Counted from the stretch's first letter, positions 1 to 8,802 are shown. The stretch: DNA of 64,000 nt from Inquilinus limosus DSM 16000 (GCF_000423185.1 NZ_AUHM01000014.1:124001-188000); one strand, 5' to 3'. Translations and numbers: made by a program. The notes: generated from the sequence alone by a model not told the origin.

Positions 1-803
1 CCGCCCTGGGCGATGGCGGCGTGCAGCAGCTGCTGCGTCGCCGCCGTGTTCGGCAGCGGCACGCTCAAGGACCGGGCGCCGTCCAGCGCCAGGGCGAGGT
101 CCTTCTGGTGCAGGGCGATGCGGAAGCCGGGGGCGAAGTTGCGCTGGATCATGCGCTCGCCATGCACCTCGAGGATGCGCGAGGCCGCGAAGCCGCCCAT
201 CAGCGCCTGGCGCACCCGGGCCGGGTCGGCCCCGGCCTTGGCGGCGAACAGCAGGGCCTCGGCCACCGCCTCGATGGTCAGGGCGACGATGATCTGGTTG
301 GCGACCTTGGTGGTCTGGCCGTCGCCGTTGCCGCCGACCAGGGTCACGTTCTTGCCCATCGCCTCGAACAGCGGCTTCACGCGATCGAAGGCGGCCTGCG
401 GCCCGCCGACCATGATGGTCAGGCTGGCGGCCTTGGCGCCGACCTCGCCGCCCGAGACCGGGGCGTCGAGATAGTCGCAGCCCAGCGCATTGATCTTCTC
501 GGCGAAGCCCTTGGTTGCGATCGGCGAGATCGAGCTCATGTCGACCACCACCTTGCCGGGCGACAGTCCCTCGGCGACGCCGCCGGGGCCGAACAGCGCC
601 GCCTCCACATGCGGCGTGTCCGGCACCATGGTGATGACGATCTCGGCCCGCCGTGCCGCCTCGGCGGCGGAGGCAACGGCGGTGCCGGCCAGCCCCTCCG
701 GTACGCCGGTGATGTCATGGAGGAAGAGGCTGTGCCCGGCGGCGATCAGGTGGCCGGCCATGGGGCGGCCCATGATGCCGAGGCCGATGAAGGCGACGTT
801 CAT
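1..803 (-). CDS. glxR: 2-hydroxy-3-oxopropionate (tartronate semialdehyde) reductase, 3' end cut by window edge
   Basis: Reduces tartronate semialdehyde to D-glycerate with NAD(P)H, the last step of the glyoxylate-to-glycerate route. The first 267 codons are visible; roughly 25-30 C-terminal residues lie outside the window. The N-terminus shows the Rossmann motif GLGIMGRPMA (residues 7-16), then the beta-hydroxyacid dehydrogenase substrate motif DAPVSGGEVGA and the catalytic-lysine motif TKVANQ after the GGNGDG stretch. It is the third gene of a minus-strand gcl-hyi-glxR set, although 167 bp with a palindromic repeat separate it from hyi. GarR is a close relative; the neighbours favour the GlxR role. 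The start is the ATG at 803. Confidence 0.93.
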   Translation of the reverse strand, partial: MNVAFIGLGIMGRPMAGHLIAAGHSLFLHDITGVPEGLAGTAVASAAEAARRAEIVITMVPDTPHVEAALFGPGGVAEGLSPGKVVVDMSSISPIATKGFAEKINALGCDYLDAPVSGGEVGAKAASLTIMVGGPQAAFDRVKPLFEAMGKNVTLVGGNGDGQTTKVANQIIVALTIEAVAEALLFAAKAGADPARVRQALMGGFAASRILEVHGERMIQRNFAPGFRIALHQKDLALALDGARSLSVPLPNTAATQQLLHAAIAQG

Positions 804-830
804 GACGAACTCCTGTGAGAAAAACCCCTG

Positions 831-920
831 CCGTCATTGCGAGGAGGCGAAGCCGACGAAGCAATCCATGCTTCCGCTCGTGCTGCACCATGGATTGCTT
901 CGCTGCGCTCGCAATGACGG
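831..920. repeat. REP-like long inverted repeat (copy 1)
   Basis: Left arm 831-870 begins CCGTCATTGCGAG and ends GAAGCAATCCATG. Right arm 889-920 is its near-perfect reverse complement, beginning CATGGATTGCTTCG and ending CTCGCAATGACGG. The arms can form a long stem around an 18-nt loop. The CGTCATTGCGAG...GCAATCC pattern resembles dispersed extragenic palindromes common in alphaproteobacterial genomes. It lies between hyi and glxR, where it could act as an mRNA-stabilising or attenuating hairpin. A second, diverged copy is at 32944-33035. Confidence 0.85.
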
Positions 921-935
921 TGTTGGGACTTCCGA

Positions 936-962
936 AAAGGTCTCCCCTGCGGGAGGGCGAGA
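936..962. repeat. short G/C-rich palindrome just after hyi
   Basis: CTCCCCTGCGGGAG (943-956 or thereabouts) forms a small hairpin 10-30 nt beyond the hyi stop codon. It resembles the hairpin half of the terminal repeats of the DUF559 units further on, but lacks the long G-rich tail, so common origin is only a guess. It has no U-tract and is a weak terminator candidate. Confidence 0.35.
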
Positions 963-970
963 GGGATGGC

Positions 971-1768
971 TCAGGCGGCGACGGTGGCCTTGGCGCGGTA
1001 CGGCGCGAACCAGCCGAGGCCGGCTTCGGTGCCGGACTGCGGCACGTATTCGGCGCCGACCCAGCCGGCATAGCCGAGCGCGTCGAGCAGGCGGAACAGG
1101 AAGGGGTAGTGGATCTCGCCGGTGCCCGGCTCGTGCCGGCCGGGATTGTCGGCGACCTGGATGTGGCCGATGCGGGACATCAGCGCCTGCAGCGTCGGGC
1201 CCAGGTCTCCCTCCATGATCTGCATGTGGTAGATGTCGTATTGCAGCCTGGTGTTCGGCGCCTCGACCGCGTCGAGCAGGTCGAGCGTCTGCTGCGATCC
1301 GCTGAGGAAGAAGCCCGGGATGTCGCGGGTGTTGATCGGCTCGACCAGCAGGTCGATTCCGGCCTCGCCCAGCGCCTTGGCGGCGAAGCGGAGGTTGTCG
1401 ACCAGCGTGTCGCCCAGCACCGTCTCGGCCACACCCTCCGGCCGCTTGCCGGCCAGGCAGTTCAGTTGCCGGCAGCCCAGCGCCCGGGCGTATTCGATGG
1501 CCATCCCGACCCCGTCCTGGAACTCGCCCCTGCGGTCGGGCAGGCAGGCGATGCCCCGCTCGCCCTTGGCCCAGTCGCCGGCCGGCAGGTTGTGCAGCAC
1601 CTGGGTCAGGCCATGGCGCTGCAGTCGCTCGGCCAGCTCCTCCTTCGGATAAGGGTAGGGGAACAGGTACTCGACCCCGGTGAAGCCGGCCTCGGCGGCG
1701 CGGGCGAAGCGGTCGAGGAAGGGATGCTCGTTGAAGAGCATGGTGAGGTTGGCGGCGAAGCGCGGCAT
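971..1768 (-). CDS. hyi: hydroxypyruvate isomerase
   Basis: Interconverts hydroxypyruvate and tartronate semialdehyde next to glyoxylate carboligase. The protein has 265 residues, close to E. coli Hyi (258), and is a single AP-endonuclease-2-like TIM barrel. Visible family segments include the N-terminal FAANLTMLFNE, the metal-site regions VEPINTRDIPGFFL and YDIYHMQIMEGD, and HIQVADNPGRHEPGTGEI near the C-terminus. The start is the ATG at 1768, 14 bp after the gcl stop at 1783, which implies co-transcription and probably translational coupling with gcl. Confidence 0.93.
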   Translation of the reverse strand: MPRFAANLTMLFNEHPFLDRFARAAEAGFTGVEYLFPYPYPKEELAERLQRHGLTQVLHNLPAGDWAKGERGIACLPDRRGEFQDGVGMAIEYARALGCRQLNCLAGKRPEGVAETVLGDTLVDNLRFAAKALGEAGIDLLVEPINTRDIPGFFLSGSQQTLDLLDAVEAPNTRLQYDIYHMQIMEGDLGPTLQALMSRIGHIQVADNPGRHEPGTGEIHYPFLFRLLDALGYAGWVGAEYVPQSGTEAGLGWFAPYRAKATVAA

Positions 1769-1782
1769 GGCGGTCTCCCGGC

Positions 1783-3543
1783 TCAGACGGTTTCCGGCTC
1801 GCGGGCCTCGGCGGGGGCGAGGTCGATGACCTCCTCGAACTCGGTGATCCTGTCGATCTCCGGCCCCATGGCGATGTTGGTCACCCGCTCGGTGATGATC
1901 TCGACCAGCACCGGCAGGCTGGCCTGGGTGGCGCGGGTCCGCGCCCATTGCAGCGCCGGGGCGATCTCCTCCGGGTCGAACACCCGGCGGGCGATGCAGC
2001 CGAAGGCCTCGGCCGCCTTGATGTGGTCGACGCCGTAGTCGCCGATCTCCGGCGCGTTGATGTTCTTGAACGAGAGCTGGACCTCGTAATCCATGTTGTA
2101 GCCGCGCTCCGCCTGGCGGATCAGGCCGAGATAGGCGTTGTTCAGCACCACCAGCACGAAGGGGATGCGGTATTGCGCGGCCACCGCCAGCTCCTCGATC
2201 AGGAACTGCAGGGAGTAGTCGCCGACGATGCCGACCACCTCGGCCGACGGGTCGGCCAGCTTGGCGCCGGTGCAGGCCGAGACCTCCCAGCCCAGCGGCC
2301 CGGCCTGGCCGCAGACGATGTAGTTGCGCGGCTTGTACACCTTCTGGAACTGGCCGGAGGCGATCTGGTACAGGCCGATCGCGGTGACGAAACGGGCGTC
2401 GCGGCCGAAGGCGGCGTTGATCTCCTGGAAGGCGCGCTGCGGCTTGATCGGAACATTGTCGAAGTCGGTCCGGCGCAGCATGGTGCGCTTGCGCTCCTGC
2501 ACCGCGGCGACCCAGGCCTCGCGCTTCGGCAGGCGGCGTCCGCGGGCCTCGGCGATCAGCGCCTGCAGGGCCAGCTTCGCGTCGGAGACGATGCCGAGAT
2601 CCGGGCAGAACACCCGGCCGATCTGGGTCGGCTCGATGTCGACATGGATGAACTTGCGGCCCTTCGTATAGACATCCGTCGATCCGGTGTGGCGGTTGGC
2701 CCAGCGGTTGCCGATGCCCAGCACCAGGTCGCTCTGCAGGAAGGTGGCGTTGCCGTAACGGTGCTGGGTCTGCAGCCCGACCATGCCGGCGTTCAGCGGG
2801 TGATCGTCCGGGATCGTGCCCCAGCCCATCAGCGTCGGCACCACCGGCACGCCCGTCAGCTCGGCGAACTCGACCAGCAGGTCGGAGGCCTCGGCGTTGA
2901 TGATGCCGCCGCCGGCGACGATCAGCGGCTTCTCCGCCGCCAGCAGCATGTCGACGGCGCGCGCGATGGCGGCCGGGCTCGGCGCGGGCCGGGACACCGG
3001 CAGCGGCGCGTCGGCCTCGGGGTCGTAGTCGATGATCTCCTTCTGCACGTCGATCGGCAGGTCGATGTGGACCGGGCCCGGCCGGTCGGACCGCATGATC
3101 TGGAAGGCGCGGCGGAACACCCAGGGCACCTGGGCGCCTTCCATCACCGTGACCGACCATTTGGTCACCGGCCGGGCGATGGCGGCGATGTCGACCGCCT
3201 GGAAATCCTCCTTGTGCAGCTTGGCGCGCGGTGCCTGGCCGGTGATGCACAGGATCGGGATCGAATCCGCGATGGCGGAGTAGAGGCCGGTGATCATGTT
3301 GGTGCCGGCGGGGCCGGAGGTGCCGATGCAGACGCCGATCGCCCCGGCGCGGGCCCGGGTGTAGCCCTCGGCAGCATGGGTGCCGCCCTCCTCGTGCCGC
3401 ACCAGCACATGGCGGATGCCGCTGTCCTTCAGCGCCTCGTAGAAGGGCAGGATCGCCGCGCCGGGCACGCCGAACGCCACCTCCACCCCCTCGCTGCGCA
3501 GCACATGCACCGCCGCTTCCATCGCCGTCATCTTGGGCATCAT
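1783..3543 (-). CDS. gcl: glyoxylate carboligase (tartronate-semialdehyde synthase)
   Basis: ThDP- and FAD-dependent condensation of two glyoxylates to tartronate semialdehyde and CO2. At 586 residues it matches the family (593 in E. coli) and is similar along its whole length: [59 protein letters not shown], and the ThDP-binding [12 protein letters not shown]...NNAYLGL. Unusually, residue 51 is Glu (motif [13 protein letters not shown]). E. coli Gcl has Val51 there and is known for lacking the canonical catalytic Glu of ThDP enzymes. First gene of gcl-hyi-glxR. Start is ambiguous between two adjacent ATGs; the first (3543) is used. Confidence 0.93.
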   Translation of the reverse strand: MMPKMTAMEAAVHVLRSEGVEVAFGVPGAAILPFYEALKDSGIRHVLVRHEEGGTHAAEGYTRARAGAIGVCIGTSGPAGTNMITGLYSAIADSIPILCITGQAPRAKLHKEDFQAVDIAAIARPVTKWSVTVMEGAQVPWVFRRAFQIMRSDRPGPVHIDLPIDVQKEIIDYDPEADAPLPVSRPAPSPAAIARAVDMLLAAEKPLIVAGGGIINAEASDLLVEFAELTGVPVVPTLMGWGTIPDDHPLNAGMVGLQTQHRYGNATFLQSDLVLGIGNRWANRHTGSTDVYTKGRKFIHVDIEPTQIGRVFCPDLGIVSDAKLALQALIAEARGRRLPKREAWVAAVQERKRTMLRRTDFDNVPIKPQRAFQEINAAFGRDARFVTAIGLYQIASGQFQKVYKPRNYIVCGQAGPLGWEVSACTGAKLADPSAEVVGIVGDYSLQFLIEELAVAAQYRIPFVLVVLNNAYLGLIRQAERGYNMDYEVQLSFKNINAPEIGDYGVDHIKAAEAFGCIARRVFDPEEIAPALQWARTRATQASLPVLVEIITERVTNIAMGPEIDRITEFEEVIDLAPAEAREPETV

Positions 3544-3690
3544 GCCCTCCCGTTCGAAGGTTCTCAGGCGATGGTGGCGAGTGGGGCAGGGCAGGGCCAG
3601 CGGCGGGCCGAAACTTTCCAGGGCGCGAAAATCGGCCGACCGGATCGGTCTTTTTCACCTGGTGGAAGCTGCCCTCCCCATGCGGAAAGA

Positions 3691-3724
3691 TTGCGGAGTC
3701 AGTTCCTGTACATATATATGTACA
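3691..3724 (+). promoter_or_regulatory. yefM-yoeB promoter with autoregulatory TGTACA palindrome
   Basis: An 18-bp perfect palindrome, TGTACATATATATGTACA, lies at 3707-3724, ending 17 bp before the antitoxin ATG. TGTACA is the known core recognised by E. coli YefM and YefM-YoeB. A sigma70-like -35 (TTGCGG, 3691-3696) and -10 (TATATA, 3713-3718) are 16 bp apart, so the -10 lies inside the palindrome. This is the arrangement expected for conditional autorepression. Confidence 0.8.
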
Positions 3725-3741
3725 GATTATCGGAGATGCTC

Positions 3742-3996
3742 ATGCCCCACGTCACTCTCACCGAGTTGCGGGCCAACATGGCCAAGCACCTGGATCAGAT
3801 CGAGGCCGACCGGACGGAGCTGGTCGTAACCCGCCAGAACCACGAGCCGGTGGTGATCCTGCCACTGGCCGAGTTCGAGGGGCTGCGGGAAACGCTTCAC
3901 CTCCTCAGTACCCCTGCCAATGCCGATCATCTGCGCCGTTCGATCGCCGAACTCGATGCGGGCAAGGGGACTGAGCGGACTCTGATCGAGGAATGA
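3742..3996 (+). CDS. yefM: antitoxin of the YefM/Phd family
   Basis: DNA-binding antitoxin that neutralises YoeB and represses the operon. It has 84 residues with the Phd/YefM N-terminal fold (VTLTELRANMAKHLDQI) followed by TRQNHEPVVILPLAEFEGLRE. The C-terminal toxin-binding region, LLSTPANADHLRRSI..GKGTE, closely follows E. coli YefM. Start ATG 3742 is chosen because GGAG (3732-3735) precedes it by 6 nt; ATGs at 3718 and 3736 are in frame but lack such spacing. The stop overlaps the toxin start by 4 bp (ATGA), giving tight coupling. The pair lies between gcl and the IclR gene and looks like an insertion in the purine region. Confidence 0.92.
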   Translation: MPHVTLTELRANMAKHLDQIEADRTELVVTRQNHEPVVILPLAEFEGLRETLHLLSTPANADHLRRSIAELDAGKGTERTLIEE

Positions 3997-4265
3997 AGCT
4001 CTTCTTTTCCGAGGCCGCTTGGGCCGACTATCTATTCTGGCAGCAGAACGACAAGGCGGTCTTGGGACGGGTGAACGAACTCATCAAAGACGCATCATGC
4101 TCCCCTTTCACAGGTATCGGGAAGCCCGAGCCATTGGGTGGTGATTTCAAGGGCTGGTGGTCGAGGCGCATCACCCGGGAACATCGCCTCGTCTACCGCG
4201 TGGCCGGATCGGGCAATGCCCAAATGCTCGAGATCGCCAGCTGCCGCTTCCACTACAGCCGCTGA
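3993..4265 (+). CDS. yoeB: ribosome-dependent mRNA interferase toxin YoeB
   Basis: RelE-superfamily endoribonuclease that cleaves mRNA in the ribosomal A site. It has 90 residues against 84 in E. coli. The sequence follows E. coli YoeB: DYLFWQQNDK, NELIKD, GKPEPL, WSRRITREHRLVY and a final CRFHY. Catalytic residues are present: Glu46 (KPEPL), Arg65 (EHRLVY), and the C-terminal His-Tyr at 87-88, shifted by four residues because of a short insertion (AGSGNAQM). The gene overlaps yefM by 4 bp. All active-site residues are kept, so an active toxin is expected. Confidence 0.93.
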   Translation: MKLFFSEAAWADYLFWQQNDKAVLGRVNELIKDASCSPFTGIGKPEPLGGDFKGWWSRRITREHRLVYRVAGSGNAQMLEIASCRFHYSR

Positions 4266-4277
4266 GCCAATGCGGCC

Positions 4278-5078
4278 TCAGTGCGCCCGGCCGCCGAGCT
4301 GCAGCGTGACCTTCTCGGCCGCCTGGCGGACCAGCGCGCCGATCTGGTGGATGCGCTCGTCGCCCATGCGCTCGCGCGGGGCGGAGATCGACAGGGCGGC
4401 CACCGGGCGGCCGGCGCTATCGAGGATCGGGGCGGCGACGCAGCGCACGCCGGCCAGATGCTCCTCGTCGTCGACGGCGTAGCCGGAGCGGCGGGCGCGG
4501 GTGATCTGGTCGCGCAGGCTGGGCAGGTCGGCCACCGTCTTCTCGGTCAGCCGGGTCAGGGCCAAAGCGGGCAGGGTGCGCGACAGCACCGGATCCGGCT
4601 TGGCCGACAGGAGGGCCTTGCCGACGCCAGAGCCGTGTACCGGCAGCGGCGTCGATCCGGGCAGGCTGGCGCCCGGGTCGCCCAGCTGGTGCAGGTAGAG
4701 GATGGTGCCGCGCTCCTCCACCGCCAGGTTCACGGTCTCGTGGCACAGGCCGAACAGGGTGCGCATCGGCGGGTCGGCCAGGCGGCGCAGCCCCATGCCG
4801 TCGGCATAGGCGAGGCCGGAGAGGAAGGCCTGCAGTCCGACCATCCAGCGCCGCGTCGCCGGATCGCAGCGGACGTAATGCGCCTCCTCCAGCGTCGTCA
4901 GCAGGCGGTGGGCAGTGGGGGCGGAGAGGCCGGTGGCACGGGCAAGCTCGGTCAGGCTCATCCCCTCGGCCCGCCCGGCCACGGTGTCGAGCAGGCGCAG
5001 GGCGCGGAGGAGGGAGCGGACCTGCCCGGTCTTCGGCTCGTCGATGGAGAACTCGCTGTCGCGGTCGATCTCGGCCAT
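4278..5078 (-). CDS. IclR-family transcriptional regulator (AllR-like)
   Basis: 266 residues from ATG 5078: an N-terminal winged helix-turn-helix (SLTELARATGLSAPTAHRLLTTLEE) and a C-terminal IclR effector domain (ETVNLAVEERGTILYL, PVHGSGVGKALLS, GYAVDDEEHLAGVRCVAAPI, AALSISAPRERM). The effector domain is similar in layout to AllR, which senses glyoxylate and allantoin and represses allantoin and glyoxylate genes in enterics. Its place between guaD and gcl supports a role as regulator of this region, though the ligand is inferred. A longer start at 5156 would overlap guaD; 5078 leaves a 19-bp gap. Confidence 0.85.
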   Translation of the reverse strand: MAEIDRDSEFSIDEPKTGQVRSLLRALRLLDTVAGRAEGMSLTELARATGLSAPTAHRLLTTLEEAHYVRCDPATRRWMVGLQAFLSGLAYADGMGLRRLADPPMRTLFGLCHETVNLAVEERGTILYLHQLGDPGASLPGSTPLPVHGSGVGKALLSAKPDPVLSRTLPALALTRLTEKTVADLPSLRDQITRARRSGYAVDDEEHLAGVRCVAAPILDSAGRPVAALSISAPRERMGDERIHQIGALVRQAAEKVTLQLGGRAH

Positions 5079-5097
5079 GGCGCTCCTGACTGGACGC

Positions 5098-6432
5098 TCA
5101 GGCCGGTGACCGGCTGCGCGTTCCCTCCCGTTCGTGCATGCGGCGACCCTGGACATAGGTCGCCTTCACCGAGCGATCATCACCCAAAGTCATGAGGATG
5201 AACAGTTCCTCCTCGAGATCGCCCGCCACCGCCTCCATCCGGTGCGCCATGGCGGCGGTGGCGCGGGCATCCAGCACCACCAGGTCGGCGTAGCGGCCGG
5301 GGGCGATGCTGCCGATCTCGTCCTGCAGCCCCAGCGCCTCGGCGTTGCCGGCGGTGACCAGATGGAAGGCCTCCAGCGCCGACAGGTTGGTGCCCTGCAA
5401 CTGCTGCACCTTGTAGCCCTCGCCCAGCGTGCGCAGCATCGAATAGCTGGTGCCGCCGCCGACATCGGTCGCGGCCGCGATCCGGACCGGCGGGTCGCGC
5501 CGCGCCAGCTCCCGCATCGGGAACAGGCCGCTGCCGATGAACAGGTTCGAGGTCGGGCAGAACACGGCGACCGATCCGGTCTCGGCCATGCGCTGCCGCT
5601 CGCGCTCTTCGAGATGGATGCAGTGGCCGAACAGGGTCTTGGGGCCGAGCAGGCCGTACTTATCGTAGACGTCGAGGTAGTCGCGGCTGTCCGGGAACAG
5701 CTCCCGGACCGCCTCGATCTCCTTCCGGTTCTCGGCGATATGGGTCTGGACATAGGCGTCCGGGAATTCGCGGGCCAGCGCGCCCGCCGCCTCCAGCTGC
5801 GCCTCGGTCGAGGTGATGGCGAAGCGCGGTGTGAGGGCGTAGCACTGCCGGCCGCGGCCGTGCCAGCGCTGCAGCAGCCGCTTGCTGTCGTCGTAGGAGG
5901 ACTGGGCGGTGTCCAGCAGGGCCGGCGGCGCATGCCGGTCCATCATCACCTTGCCGGCGATCATGGCGGTGCCGAGGCGCTCGGATTCCGCGAAGAAGGC
6001 CTCGGCCGAGCCGGGATGGACCGAGCCGTAGACCGCGGCGGTGGTGGTGCCGTTGGCCAGCAGCTCGGCCAGGAACCACTTCGCCTGGCGCTCCGCGAAC
6101 TCCGGGTCGCCGTAACGCTGTTCGGCGACGAAGGTGTATTTCTGCAGCCAGTCCAGCAGCTGCGCGCCGTAGGAGGCGATCACCTGGGTCTGCGGGAAGT
6201 GCAGATGCGCGTCGATGAAGCCGGGCAGGATCAGATCGTCCGGATAATGGTCGACCGCGGCGCCGGCCGGCAGCGTCGGCAGGATCTCGGCGGCGGGGCC
6301 GACCCGGGCAATGCGGCCATCCTCGACCACCACCACCCCGTCGGAGGTATAGCGATAGCTGGCGGCGTCGCCGGCGCCCTCGGGGGCGGCGAGGAAGCTC
6401 AGCAGGCGGCCGCGCAGGGCGGTGATGGTCAT
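5098..6432 (-). CDS. guaD: guanine deaminase
   Basis: Amidohydrolase converting guanine to xanthine and ammonia, feeding xanthine dehydrogenase. The 444-residue protein has the HxH zinc motif in GFIDAHLHFPQ, the third and fourth ligand regions THIAENRKEI and LFGHCIHL, and the catalytic Asp in AAATDVGGG. Further guanine-deaminase signatures are YTFVAEQRYGDP and CPTSNLFIGSGLF. It starts at ATG 6432, 13 bp after the puuD stop at 6446, and ends 19 bp before the IclR gene, so puuD-guaD-iclR is a likely transcription unit. An upstream extension to 6540 runs into puuD and is not used. Confidence 0.94.
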   Translation of the reverse strand: MTITALRGRLLSFLAAPEGAGDAASYRYTSDGVVVVEDGRIARVGPAAEILPTLPAGAAVDHYPDDLILPGFIDAHLHFPQTQVIASYGAQLLDWLQKYTFVAEQRYGDPEFAERQAKWFLAELLANGTTTAAVYGSVHPGSAEAFFAESERLGTAMIAGKVMMDRHAPPALLDTAQSSYDDSKRLLQRWHGRGRQCYALTPRFAITSTEAQLEAAGALAREFPDAYVQTHIAENRKEIEAVRELFPDSRDYLDVYDKYGLLGPKTLFGHCIHLEERERQRMAETGSVAVFCPTSNLFIGSGLFPMRELARRDPPVRIAAATDVGGGTSYSMLRTLGEGYKVQQLQGTNLSALEAFHLVTAGNAEALGLQDEIGSIAPGRYADLVVLDARATAAMAHRMEAVAGDLEEELFILMTLGDDRSVKATYVQGRRMHEREGTRSRSPA

Positions 6433-6445
6433 CGCAAGGCTCCTG

Positions 6446-7723
6446 TTACTGCACGGCCCGGTCGGGATCGGCCGCCCAGCGCCCGAGGAGGTCGCGCTCC
6501 TCCGGGGTGATCTGGCTGACATTGGCCGGCGGCATGGCATGGGTCAGCACCGCCTGCAAGCGGATCAGCTCGGCATGGCGCCGGATCTCCTCCGGCGAGT
6601 CCAGCAGCACGCCGCGCGGCGCCTCGTGGATGCCTTCCCAGCCCGGCATGGTGGAATGGCACATGCTGCAGCGGGACACGACGATGTCGGTGACTTTGGC
6701 GAAGGAGACGGGGGCGAAGGAGACCGGATTCGGGTCGGCCGCCGCGGCCGTCTGCGCCGGGGCTTCAGGCTGCAGTCCGATCCAGGGCTTGGTCGCGGTC
6801 GCCACCTCGTGCTCGCGCGGCGGCGGCAGGGTGGACAGCCAGACGATCGCCGCCATGCAGGCCGCGGCCGCGGCCCAGGTCCACCACGGCGTCGCCTTGC
6901 CGGCGTGGCGCGAGTTGAAGAAGTGCCGGATCACCCCGCCCATCACCAGCACCAGCGCCGTCATCACCCAGGCGTAGTGCGACCCGAAGGCCAGCGGATA
7001 GTGGTTGCTCAGCATCAGGAACAGGACAGGCAGGGTCAGGTAGTTGTTGTGCAGCGACCGCTGCTTGGCCTGCCGGCCCAGCTTCGGGTCGGGGGCCCGC
7101 CCGGCCAGAAGGGCGTCCACCACCTTGCGCTGGTTCGGGATGATGATGAAGAAGACGTTCGCCACCATCATCGTGCCGATCAGGGCGCCCATCTGCAGCA
7201 TGGCGCCACGGCCGCTGAACACCTGGGCGAACCCGTAAGCCGCCGCGACCAGCACGACGAAGCCGGCGGCGGCCAGCCTGACGTCGCTCTCCCCCAGCGG
7301 CGACTTGCACAGAAGGTCGTAGGCCAGCCAGCCGAGAGCCAGGCTGACCACGCTGATCGCGATCGCTTCCTTGGGCGAGAACAGGGACACCTGCGGGTCG
7401 ATCAGGAACAGGTCGGCGCCGCGGTAGTACAGGACGCAGAGCAGGAAGAAGCCGCTGATCCAGGTGGAGTAGGCCTCCCATTTGAACCAGGTCAGCTCCT
7501 TCGGCAGCCGGTCCGGCGCCACCAGGTACTTGACCATGTTGTAGAAGCCGCCGCCGTGGATCTGCCAGGCCTCGCCGCCGGCGCCGGCCGGCAGGTCCTC
7601 GCGCTTCTTCAGGCTGAGGTCGAGGGCGACGAAGTAGAAGGACGAGCCGATCCAGGCGATAGCGGTGATCACGTGCACCCAGCGGGCCACGAAGTTGATC
7701 CATTCCCAGATGATCGGCTCCAT
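6446..7723 (-). CDS. puuD: PuuD-type urate hydroxylase (membrane urate oxidase) with C-terminal cytochrome c domain
   Basis: 425 residues. The N-terminal two thirds is a multi-spanning membrane domain (HVITAIAWIGSSFYFVALD, NPHY-type loops, several Leu/Val-rich helices), the hallmark of bacterial PuuD. The C-terminal ~90 residues form a cytochrome c domain with one heme site, CSMCH, and a distal Met candidate in THAMPPANVS. The family oxidises urate to 5-hydroxyisourate and passes electrons to the respiratory chain rather than making peroxide. The product is the UraH substrate encoded at 20457. First gene of the puuD-guaD-iclR string and divergent from a LysR gene. Confidence 0.92.
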   Translation of the reverse strand: MEPIIWEWINFVARWVHVITAIAWIGSSFYFVALDLSLKKREDLPAGAGGEAWQIHGGGFYNMVKYLVAPDRLPKELTWFKWEAYSTWISGFFLLCVLYYRGADLFLIDPQVSLFSPKEAIAISVVSLALGWLAYDLLCKSPLGESDVRLAAAGFVVLVAAAYGFAQVFSGRGAMLQMGALIGTMMVANVFFIIIPNQRKVVDALLAGRAPDPKLGRQAKQRSLHNNYLTLPVLFLMLSNHYPLAFGSHYAWVMTALVLVMGGVIRHFFNSRHAGKATPWWTWAAAAACMAAIVWLSTLPPPREHEVATATKPWIGLQPEAPAQTAAAADPNPVSFAPVSFAKVTDIVVSRCSMCHSTMPGWEGIHEAPRGVLLDSPEEIRRHAELIRLQAVLTHAMPPANVSQITPEERDLLGRWAADPDRAVQ

Positions 7724-7890
7724 GCCGCCGCCTCCGCCGTCCTGGCTGATTATCCGTTCCGGCCAGCCTAATGAACATCGCCGCGGCTGGGGAAGCGATG
7801 CGGCCGCGCAGCACTTTCAAAAGAATCGCTATAATCCCGCCCGGCGGATGCGCCCAGAATCGCTTCAAGGAACAGGGAGTTCACTCGGGA

Positions 7891-8802
7891 TTGGCGCTGC
7901 TGGAGAACATGCGGGTCTTCGTGCGCGTGGTCGAGCTCGGCAGCCTGTCGGCCGCCGGCCGGCAGGTGCGCATGTCGCCGGCCGTGGTCAGCCACCGCAT
8001 CCAGCAGCTGGAGCAGCATCTCGGCGTCCGCCTGCTGAACCGCACCACGCGCCAGGTGCAGACAACCGAGCACGGCCAGACCTTCTACCGCCACTGCCTG
8101 GTGGTGCTGGACGCGGTGGAGCGGGCGGAGACCAGCGTCGCCACCACCAGCGGCGTGCCGTCGGGCAGCCTGCGGGTGACGGCGCCGCTCGGCTTCGGCC
8201 GCCGGGTCCTGGCGCCGCTGGTGCCGCAGTTCCACGAGCTCTATCCCCGGGTCGAGGTCCGGCTGCGCCTGTCCGACCACCTGCTGGACCTGCTGGGCGA
8301 GGCGGTGGACCTCGCCATCCGCATGGCGGAGATGCGGGATTCCAGCTTCGTGCTGCGCAAGATTGCCGATTGCCGGCGGGTGCTGTGCGCAGCGCCGTCC
8401 TATCTCGAGGCCCAGGGCACGCCGAAGTCGCCCGAGGAGCTGATGGGCCACAACTGCCTGCTGCTGCGCTTCCCCGGATCGCGACAGTACCAGTGGACGC
8501 TGGAGGGCAGGGACGGGCCGTCCAAGGTGCCGGTGCGCGGCAGCTTCGACGCCGATGACGGCGACGTGCTGACGCAATGGGCGCTGGACGGCCGCGGCAT
8601 CGTCATGAAGCCGGTGTGGGAGGTGGCGGCGCATCTGCGCAGCGGCGCGCTGCAGGTGGTGCTGCCCGACCATCCGCCCGAGCCGGTGGTGCTGGCGGTG
8701 CTGTACCCGCATCGCAGCTTCCTGCCGGCCAAGGTGCGGGTGTTCTCGGATTATCTGGTGGAGCGCACGCGGGCGCTGCTCAGCGCCGATCTCGCGCTCT
8801 GA
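7891..8802 (+). CDS. LysR-family transcriptional regulator
   Basis: 303 residues if it starts at TTG 7891. It has an N-terminal winged HTH (SLSAAGRQVRMSPAVVSHRIQQLEQHLGVRLLNRTTR) and a LysR substrate-binding domain, in the CrgA/DhcR-like branch. Two observations support the TTG: a TATAAT at 7830-7835 lies upstream of it, so an ATG at 7771 would precede the likely promoter, and a GGGAG stands at 7875-7879. An internal ATG at 7909 is the alternative. Divergent from puuD, hence a candidate regulator of urate oxidation. Its 3' end overlaps the convergent cysteine desulfurase by 23 bp. Confidence 0.85.
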   Translation: MALLENMRVFVRVVELGSLSAAGRQVRMSPAVVSHRIQQLEQHLGVRLLNRTTRQVQTTEHGQTFYRHCLVVLDAVERAETSVATTSGVPSGSLRVTAPLGFGRRVLAPLVPQFHELYPRVEVRLRLSDHLLDLLGEAVDLAIRMAEMRDSSFVLRKIADCRRVLCAAPSYLEAQGTPKSPEELMGHNCLLLRFPGSRQYQWTLEGRDGPSKVPVRGSFDADDGDVLTQWALDGRGIVMKPVWEVAAHLRSGALQVVLPDHPPEPVVLAVLYPHRSFLPAKVRVFSDYLVERTRALLSADLAL

